From Nitrososphaerota archaeon (lineage in GTDB: Archaea; Thermoproteota; Nitrososphaeria; Nitrososphaerales; UBA183): a DNA stretch of 8,414 nucleotides. Shown one piece after another: positions 4,419 through 8,414 of this stretch. The notes under the pieces were generated by a model that did no database searches, was not told where the DNA came from, and saw nothing but the letters and a program-made list of their open reading frames with translations. The position numbers and the translations under genes were made by a program. Location: assembly GCA_029784795.1 (NCBI GenBank), contig JAFMAW010000032.1, positions 1 to 8,414 of the forward strand, read 5' to 3'. Numbering within the stretch: position 1 is the first letter of the stretch; each line of letters begins with the position of its first letter.

Positions 4419-6758
4419 TTGCAGCCACAGTTCTCGGCCAAGCTTGAGGCCACTTCATGGGACCCAAAGCTCGAGGCTGAACTGAGACAGATTTGGGAAT
4501 ATGAAAGAATTTTTGAGTTCAAGCCTTCTAACAAGAAAAATCTCAATTTCGTGATGGACACCCCGCCCCCCTACCCGTCAGGCAAGCCGTGGCACCCGGG
4601 AGCCCTGACCCAGTACACGCAAATCGACATGATGGCGAGGTCGGCGAGGATGCGCGGCCTGAACGTCCTCTACCCCATTGGGATTGACAGGAACGGGCTG
4701 CCGGTCGAAATCTTCGCTGAGAGGAAATACAGGGTCCAGATGAGGAAGACCCCGCGTGAGGAGTTCATCAACCTCTGCAAGCACGCCCTAGACGACTTGG
4801 AGGTGTATATGGTCGGCCTCCTCAAGACCCTTGGAATCTCAGGGGACTACCACAACAAGTACAGGACCGACTCCGAGGACTACCGGAAGCTCACGCAGTG
4901 GTCGTTCATCGAGCTCTGGAACAAGGGTCTAATCTACTTGGCTAACAGGCCGAACAACTACTGTCCCGACTGCAACACCACCATAGCAGACGCGGAGATA
5001 GAGTATGAAGAGCTCCCCACGTTCCTCGTCACGAATGCTTTCAAGGTGAAAGACAGCAGGGCGGAGTTGCCGGTCGCAACGACGAGGCCCGAACTGCTCG
5101 CCGCCTGCCAGACACTGGTGGTGAACCCAGCAGACGCCCGCTACAAGAAGCTCGTAGGGAAGACGGCCATCGTTCCCATATACAACAGGGAGGTCCCCAT
5201 CAAGGCCCACAAGAGCGTGGACCAGAAGTTCGGGAGTGGTGTGGTCATGGTCTGCAGTTATGGGGACTACAATGATGTCATGCTATTCAGGGAGTTCAAG
5301 CTGAAGGAGGTGGTGGCGGTCGACATGGACGGCAAGATGACCGGCGTCACAGGGAAGTACGCCGGTGCCGCCATCAAGGATGCGAGGGCTCAGATAATCC
5401 AAGACCTTCAGGACGCAGGCATAGCCAGGAAGGTTGAGCAGGTCCAGCACAGGACGCCGCTCTGCGAGAGGAGCAAGACGCCCATAGAGATCATACCGAT
5501 GGAGGAGTACTACCTCAAGCAGCTCGAGTTCAGGCAAGCCCTGAAGAAGATGGCCAAGAAGATGGAGTTCCACCCGGCTATGCACCGCCAGATACTTTTC
5601 GACTGGATAGACGTGCTCACCACGGACTACCCAATCTCCAGGCGAAGGTACTATGCGACCGAAATCCCGGTCTGGTACTGCAGTAAGTGCGGCACCCCGC
5701 ACCTCCCCAAGCCAGGAGTCTACTACCGCCCGTGGAGGGACGAGTCGCCCTTCAAGAAGTGCAAGAAGTGCGGCAACGCGAAGCTCGTAGGCGAAACTCG
5801 GACCTTCGACACCTGGATGGACTCCAGCCTCTCACCGCTCTATGTATCGAAGCATATGAAGAACTCCCGGTTCCACGCCCTGACCTACCCGACCACCATC
5901 AGGGTGCAGGGGAAGGACATAGTGAGGACCTGGCTCTACTACACCATGCTGAAGTGCTATCAGTTGACAGGGAAGGAGCCGTTCAAGCATGTTTGGGTCG
6001 GAGGTATGGGCCAGGACGCCCAGGGGAGGAAGATGAGCAAGAGTCTTGGGAACTTCGTCGACGCCGAACCCATCCTGGCGAGATCTGGCGCCGACGCCTT
6101 CAGGTTCTGGGGCGCCTCGGAGGCCGGACAGGGGTACGACTTCCGCTTCAGCGAGGAGAGAATCGTGGGGGCGGGCAAGTTCCTGACGAAGCTCTGGAAC
6201 ACCTGTCGATTCATCAGTTCTTTCCCCATCCCCGAGAAAGCGGACCTCACTTGGACGGACAAGTGGATGCTGAATGAGTTGGGGAAGTTGACCGAGGAGT
6301 GCGTGGGCGCATACGAGCGCTTCGATGTGTTCGCTGTGTCCACGAAGGTGAGGGAATTCCTCTGGAATGTGTTCGCCTCCAACTACCTCGAAATGGCCAA
6401 GGGGAGAGCCTATGGAGACAGCGCCTCGAAGGCCGAGCAGGAAGCCGCGTGGTACACCCTGCACAGGGTGGTAAAGACCCTGCTGCTGCTCCTTGCCCCC
6501 ATCACCCCCTACCTGACAGACTACGTCTGGAGGAAGTTGTATGGGACGGAGAGCATACACCTGCAGCCGTTTCCCAAGGCCGAGTGGTTCGAAGTGAGCG
6601 AGAAGGTGAGTCAGAGCATAATAGGGTTCAACGCCCAAGTCTGGAAGACCAAGAGGGACAGGGGGTTGGCTCTCAAGGATCCGATTACGGCGCGGATTCC
6701 CACCAACCTCAAGCACTTCGAGAAAGACCTAGTGAGGATGCACCATCTCACGAAATAG
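4419..6758 (+). CDS. valS: Valyl-tRNA synthetase
   Basis: Cytosolic class Ia synthetase charging tRNA-Val, 779 residues, compact as in archaea. The N-terminal Rossmann motif region is PPPYPSGKPWHPGAL (49-63), where HPGA replaces the usual HIGH. GIDRNGLPVE (88-97) follows. The CP1 editing domain carries TTRPELL (221-227) and FGSGVVMVCSYGD (271-283), which mark ValRS rather than LeuRS or IleRS. The second half has YPISRRRYYATEIPVWYC (404-421), DTWMDSS (464-470) and an intact KMSKS (538-542). Possible zinc knuckles are CPDC (182-185) and the pair C421/C424 with C448/C451. The anticodon-binding domain runs from about 600, and the bacterial C-terminal coiled coil is absent. The TTG start is supported by the TATA-like box; the next Met, residue 46, would remove conserved N-terminal sequence. 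Confidence 0.92.
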   Translation: MQPQFSAKLEATSWDPKLEAELRQIWEYERIFEFKPSNKKNLNFVMDTPPPYPSGKPWHPGALTQYTQIDMMARSARMRGLNVLYPIGIDRNGLPVEIFAERKYRVQMRKTPREEFINLCKHALDDLEVYMVGLLKTLGISGDYHNKYRTDSEDYRKLTQWSFIELWNKGLIYLANRPNNYCPDCNTTIADAEIEYEELPTFLVTNAFKVKDSRAELPVATTRPELLAACQTLVVNPADARYKKLVGKTAIVPIYNREVPIKAHKSVDQKFGSGVVMVCSYGDYNDVMLFREFKLKEVVAVDMDGKMTGVTGKYAGAAIKDARAQIIQDLQDAGIARKVEQVQHRTPLCERSKTPIEIIPMEEYYLKQLEFRQALKKMAKKMEFHPAMHRQILFDWIDVLTTDYPISRRRYYATEIPVWYCSKCGTPHLPKPGVYYRPWRDESPFKKCKKCGNAKLVGETRTFDTWMDSSLSPLYVSKHMKNSRFHALTYPTTIRVQGKDIVRTWLYYTMLKCYQLTGKEPFKHVWVGGMGQDAQGRKMSKSLGNFVDAEPILARSGADAFRFWGASEAGQGYDFRFSEERIVGAGKFLTKLWNTCRFISSFPIPEKADLTWTDKWMLNELGKLTEECVGAYERFDVFAVSTKVREFLWNVFASNYLEMAKGRAYGDSASKAEQEAAWYTLHRVVKTLLLLLAPITPYLTDYVWRKLYGTESIHLQPFPKAEWFEVSEKVSQSIIGFNAQVWKTKRDRGLALKDPITARIPTNLKHFEKDLVRMHHLTK

Positions 6759-6766
6759 TTAGGGAA

Positions 6767-6800
6767 ACGTCGAAGTCTACGACGTCGTTTGGCTTATTTT
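6767..6800 (+). terminator. Hairpin and T-rich run after valS
   Basis: ACGTCG (6767-6772) pairs with CGACGT (6780-6785) around a seven-base loop, nine bases after the valS stop. T-rich CGTTTGGCTTATTTT follows. That T-run is also part of the next gene's TATA box, so the two signals overlap. Confidence 0.45.
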
Positions 6801-6805
6801 AAATA
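6797..6805 (+). promoter_or_regulatory. TATA box for the zinc-ribbon microprotein
   Basis: TTTTAAATA is one of the best TATA boxes in the window, centred 28 bases before the ATG at 6829. This is the spacing expected for a leaderless mRNA beginning at or next to the start codon. Confidence 0.6.
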
Positions 6806-6828
6806 TCGGGTGGCCGCCTTTGCGAAAG

Positions 6829-6951
6829 ATGCAAAGCGTAGTGCCGATGAGCCGCTGCATCTGGTGTGATCAGAAAATCGACACTTCCGACTGGATGCAA
6901 GCAGCCTACAATACGTGCCAACGATGCCTCTGCCCACTTCCTACGGAATAG
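6829..6951 (+). CDS. 40-residue zinc-ribbon-like microprotein
   Basis: Small protein of 40 residues, beginning MQSVVPMSRCIWCDQKID and ending CQRCLCPLPTE. Two CxxC pairs (Cys10/Cys13 and Cys31/Cys34, 17 residues apart) suit one zinc-ribbon site, and Cys36 is a spare. Tandem-knuckle microproteins like this are common in archaea and usually uncharacterised; they may bind nucleic acid or another protein, but no specific function can be assigned. Support comes from a strong TATA box 28 bases upstream and the absence of a Shine-Dalgarno site, as expected for a leaderless message. It ends eight bases from the stop of the convergent reductase gene. Too short for ordinary gene calling. An internal ATG at codon 7 is an alternative start. 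Confidence 0.65.
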   Translation: MQSVVPMSRCIWCDQKIDTSDWMQAAYNTCQRCLCPLPTE

Positions 6952-6959
6952 CGCCTAGG

Positions 6960-7763
6960 CTAAACCCGCGATACCTCGTCGTACTCTGGCTCTTCGAATC
7001 GGACCGACACCGAAGAGGCGTTTTCCTCCAAGTGGGAGATGCTAGCGGCCTTGGGGATGGCAAACACGTGTTCGGCCCTGGTGACCCAGTTGAGCATTAC
7101 TTGGGCAGGGGACATCTTGTACTTCTGGAGGATTGCCTTTGGAATCGAACTGACTATGTCACCCCTGACGAGAGGGCTGTAGGCGATGAGCGAAATCCTC
7201 TCCTTGGCGCAATGGGGCAGTACGTCTGCTTCGACCCGTCTATTGCTGAGTGAATATTCGACTTGGTTTGAGACGAGTTCGTTCTTCGACAGCGCCTCGC
7301 TGGCCTCCTTCATCTGGGCTATGCTGAAGTTGCTGACCCCGATGAATCTGACGGCACCCTCCTCGACCAGACTTTCCATGGCCGCCATCGTCTCCTTGAT
7401 CGGTATCTTCGGGTTGGGCCAGTGCACCTGGTAGAGGTCGAGGTACGAAGTCCTCAACCGTGCCAGGCTCCCCCTGCACGCCTTGACCACGTCGTCGTGG
7501 TGGAGGTTCTCTGGGGAGACCTTCGATGCTATGAAGACGTCCTTGCGGATGCTCTCGGCCGCGTCGGCGACCACCTCCTCCGATTTCCCATGGGCGTACA
7601 TCTCCGCGGTGTCGATGAGGTTGATGCCGAGCTCTACGCCTCTCCTCAAGGCCTTCACCTGGCCTTCGCGCTCTTCCGCGCTCCGGTATGAACCGATTTT
7701 CCAGGTGCCCATGCCGATGGTGGAAACCTTCTCATGAGTCCGTCCGAGGCGGCGGTATTCCAT
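6960..7763 (-). CDS. Aldo/keto reductase (second paralogue)
   Basis: NAD(P)H-dependent reductase of the aldo/keto reductase family, 267 residues, probably cytosolic; substrate unknown. The catalytic tetrad is complete: Asp51 and Tyr56 in DTAEMYAHG, Lys81 in IASKVS, His114 in LYQVHWP. GVSNFS (142-147) and the cofactor-binding segment IPKAASISHLEEN (236-248) are present. It shares with the 3133-3957 gene a long block around the catalytic His, YLDLYQVHxPN followed by PIKETMAAME, so they are paralogues. The start ATG at 7763 gives the family N-terminus MEYRRLGRT and lies about 26 bases from a TATA-like CTTAAA, implying a leaderless message. It is divergent from the tRNA-Thr gene and convergent with the zinc microprotein. 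Confidence 0.92.
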   Translation of the reverse strand: MEYRRLGRTHEKVSTIGMGTWKIGSYRSAEEREGQVKALRRGVELGINLIDTAEMYAHGKSEEVVADAAESIRKDVFIASKVSPENLHHDDVVKACRGSLARLRTSYLDLYQVHWPNPKIPIKETMAAMESLVEEGAVRFIGVSNFSIAQMKEASEALSKNELVSNQVEYSLSNRRVEADVLPHCAKERISLIAYSPLVRGDIVSSIPKAILQKYKMSPAQVMLNWVTRAEHVFAIPKAASISHLEENASSVSVRFEEPEYDEVSRV

Positions 7764-7786
7764 ATGGTGGTGTCTTCCGAAGGAGG

Positions 7787-7792
7787 TTTAAG
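7787..7792 (-). promoter_or_regulatory. TATA-like box for the minus-strand aldo/keto reductase
   Basis: On the minus strand this reads CTTAAA (in CCTTAAACC), centred 26-27 bases from the ATG at 7763, as expected for a leaderless transcript. Confidence 0.5.
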
Positions 7793-7795
7793 GCG

Positions 7796-7827
7796 TATCA
7801 CAGTCAGAAAGGTGATAAAGCGTATCA
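7796..7827. repeat. TATCAC/GTGATA operator-like repeats
   Basis: TATCAC (7796-7801) and GTGATA (7812-7817) form a 6-bp inverted repeat with a 10-base spacer. A third half-site, TATCA, follows at 7823-7827. CGTATCA occurs twice (7794-7800 and 7821-7827). They sit between the divergent reductase gene and tRNA-Thr, beside the reductase TATA box. GTGATAAAG could also be part of the tRNA promoter, as its centre is about 29 bases before the tRNA. Confidence 0.35.
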
Positions 7828-7871
7828 GAAACGACCTCGGTTGGGCCAGCGTAGCTCAGCCTGGTTAGAGT

Positions 7872-7886
7872 GTGACCGACTATAGC
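7872..7886 (+). other. Noncanonical 15-base tRNA intron (near position 25/26)
   Basis: Fifteen extra bases separate the 3' side of the D stem from the anticodon stem. Removal could be at 25/26 (7872-7886) or 24/25 (7871-7885). A short central helix, TAG (7866-7868) with CTA (7880-7882), could support a relaxed bulge-helix-bulge. Exact ends are uncertain by a base or two. Confidence 0.65.
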
Positions 7887-7898
7887 ACCTGCCTTGTA

Positions 7899-7911
7899 AC
7901 CCGCGAAAGAG
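7899..7911 (+). other. Canonical-position 13-base tRNA intron (37/38)
   Basis: Thirteen bases interrupt the anticodon loop between A37 (7898) and A38 (7912). CTT (7893-7895) can pair with AAG (7907-7909). This leaves a three-base 3' bulge AGA (7910-7912) cut after AG, and a 5' bulge TAA cut after TA, as expected for the archaeal splicing endonuclease. Confidence 0.75.
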
Positions 7912-8058
7912 AGCAGGGGGTCGCGAGATCGAATCTCGCCGCTGGCTCATTTCTGGAAAGCATCCCGCTTTCGCTTCGGAGTCTTCGGTGATGTAGTGAT
8001 AATCCGAGGGACCCGGGCACCCACATGTGCGGCACGCCTCTCGCTGTCCCGTTTTCGG

Positions 8059-8328
8059 TCAGCCGTTACTTCTGCGCAGCACTTCGAATACATCCCTTAC
8101 AATGGCCGAAAGGTATGGTCCATACTCTTCGTCAGCGAACTCTGTCACGTCGACCTTCCCTGTCTTCGACGCTATCCAATAGCCCAGCAGGTGGTAGCAG
8201 ATGTCCTCCCTCCCGCCCACTACCCGGAAGAAGAGCTCTATAAGACGGAGCTGATCGTTGCGGACGGGGTGATGACCGCGGACATGTTCCGCCATATACT
8301 CGACGTCAACTGGTACCTGATCGACCAT
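8059..8328 (-). CDS. Hypothetical protein, start uncertain
   Basis: Unrecognised open frame of 89 codons from the ATG at 8328. The C-terminal half looks like a small helical protein: IELFFRVVGG, EDICYHLLGYWIASKTGKVD, VTEFADEEYGPYL and AIVRDVFEVLRRS. The N-terminal third (AEHVRGHHPVRND) is less protein-like. The frame stays open to the window edge, so the gene might begin outside. It could also start at the in-frame GTG near 8220 (about 53 codons). It overlaps head-on with a competing plus-strand frame that has a TATA-like box. Codon-position GC is nearly equal in both readings (about 67 versus 64 percent at the third base by my hand count), so it does not choose between them. No domain or function is recognised. 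Confidence 0.4.
   Translation of the reverse strand: MVDQVPVDVEYMAEHVRGHHPVRNDQLRLIELFFRVVGGREDICYHLLGYWIASKTGKVDVTEFADEEYGPYLSAIVRDVFEVLRRSNG
8239..8244 (+). promoter_or_regulatory. TATA-like box near the right edge
   Basis: TATAAG (in CTCTATAAGAC) is centred about 27-30 bases before GTG 8269 and ATG 8272 on the plus strand, the spacing seen for other leaderless genes here. If the minus-strand frame is the real gene, this is a chance match inside it. Confidence 0.35.
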
Positions 8329-8414
8329 AGCCTGCAGGACCTGATGGCCGTGGCGTTTGGGGGCGCGGATCCGGCCGCCGTCGGTGGCGCCACGGAAGTC
8401 GAAGAAGAGCCGGA
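8272..8414 (+). CDS. Possible start of a gene running off the window
   Basis: The frame from ATG 8272 (or GTG 8269) is open to the window end, giving at least 47 residues. It begins MTADMFRHILDVNWYLIDHS, continues as a plausible amphipathic helix, then passes into a Gly/Ala-rich acidic stretch ending EVEEEP, like a linker. GC is about 81 percent at the third codon base and lowest at the second, consistent with coding. A TATA-like box lies at the leaderless distance. The same frame is open far upstream (beyond 7996), but that part looks like non-coding shadow sequence. It conflicts with the minus-strand frame 8059-8328, with which it overlaps by 57 bases. Unrecognised. Confidence 0.4.
   Translation, partial: MTADMFRHILDVNWYLIDHSLQDLMAVAFGGADPAAVGGATEVEEEP

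Larger units (their letters stand above)
7845..7947 (+). tRNA. tRNA-Thr (anticodon UGU) with two short introns
   Basis: The acceptor stem GCCAGCG (7845-7851) pairs with CGCTGGC (7940-7946), with discriminator T7947. The D arm runs from GCTC (7854-7857) to GAG (7868-7870). The anticodon stem is CCTGC (7888-7892) with GCAGG (7913-7917). The loop reads C-T-TGT-A-A once the second intron is removed, giving anticodon TGT at 7895-7897. The T arm is GCGAG (7923-7927) with CTCGC (7935-7939) and loop ATCGAAT. The 103-base gene folds normally only if about 15 and 13 bases are removed, leaving 75. CCA is not encoded. Position 54 is A instead of the usual T. Confidence 0.9.

Noticed and set aside
4004..4467. 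Minus-strand open frames of 65-114 codons in the gene-poor region
   Set aside because: Pro/Arg/Thr-rich products with no domain; one overlaps the valS start and promoter. No ribosome site or TATA box in position.
5832..6716. Long minus-strand open frame (294 codons) inside valS
   Set aside because: It lies wholly opposite a well-conserved synthetase with intact motifs; its His/Pro/Gly/Leu-rich product is typical of a shadow frame in GC-rich DNA.
6953..6960. Palindrome GCCTAGGC between convergent stop codons
   Set aside because: Eight bases, partly made up of a stop codon; no T-tract or longer symmetry to suggest a terminator or site.

Overview
This 8.4-kb window is GC-rich archaeal chromosome, most likely from the TACK group and plausibly Nitrososphaerota (Thaumarchaeota); no marker gene fixes the lineage. 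The reasons are an archaeal-type YchF GTPase, a eukaryotic/archaeal DNA primase large subunit, an archaeal valyl-tRNA synthetase, a tRNA gene with intron-like insertions, TATA-like boxes about 26-37 bases ahead of start codons (leaderless or nearly leaderless mRNAs), and frequent TTG/GTG starts. I see no phage, transposon, CRISPR or plasmid genes. It reads as housekeeping chromosome with some accessory genes.

Layout. 24-449 encodes a winged-helix protein with two C-terminal membrane helices. 511-2734 is a two-gene operon: a YchF-like GTPase with a TGS domain, then, 22 bases later, a primase large subunit (PriL). PriL lacks the cysteines of the usual iron-sulfur cluster and seems to carry a PriX-like C-terminal domain. 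2799-3077 is a small Ala/Thr/Gly-rich protein whose stop codon lies in a strong terminator hairpin. 3133-3957 is an aldo/keto reductase. 3958-4418 is a 461-base stretch with no convincing gene but several good hairpins, a candidate structured RNA or long leader region. 4419-6758 is valyl-tRNA synthetase. 6829-6951 is a 40-residue zinc-ribbon-like microprotein with its own TATA box. 6960-7763 (minus strand) is a second aldo/keto reductase, paralogous to the first. 7845-7947 is tRNA-Thr(UGU) with two tiny introns. The right end (7948-8414) has two competing open frames on opposite strands and cannot be settled from this window.

How the genes relate. YchF, ValRS and tRNA-Thr serve translation and PriL serves replication. 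The two aldo/keto reductases are NAD(P)H-dependent carbonyl reductases of unknown substrate. Only YchF-PriL looks like a true operon; the others appear to have their own promoters. The most notable points are the cluster-less PriL, the doubly interrupted tRNA, the structured intergenic region and the leaderless zinc microprotein.
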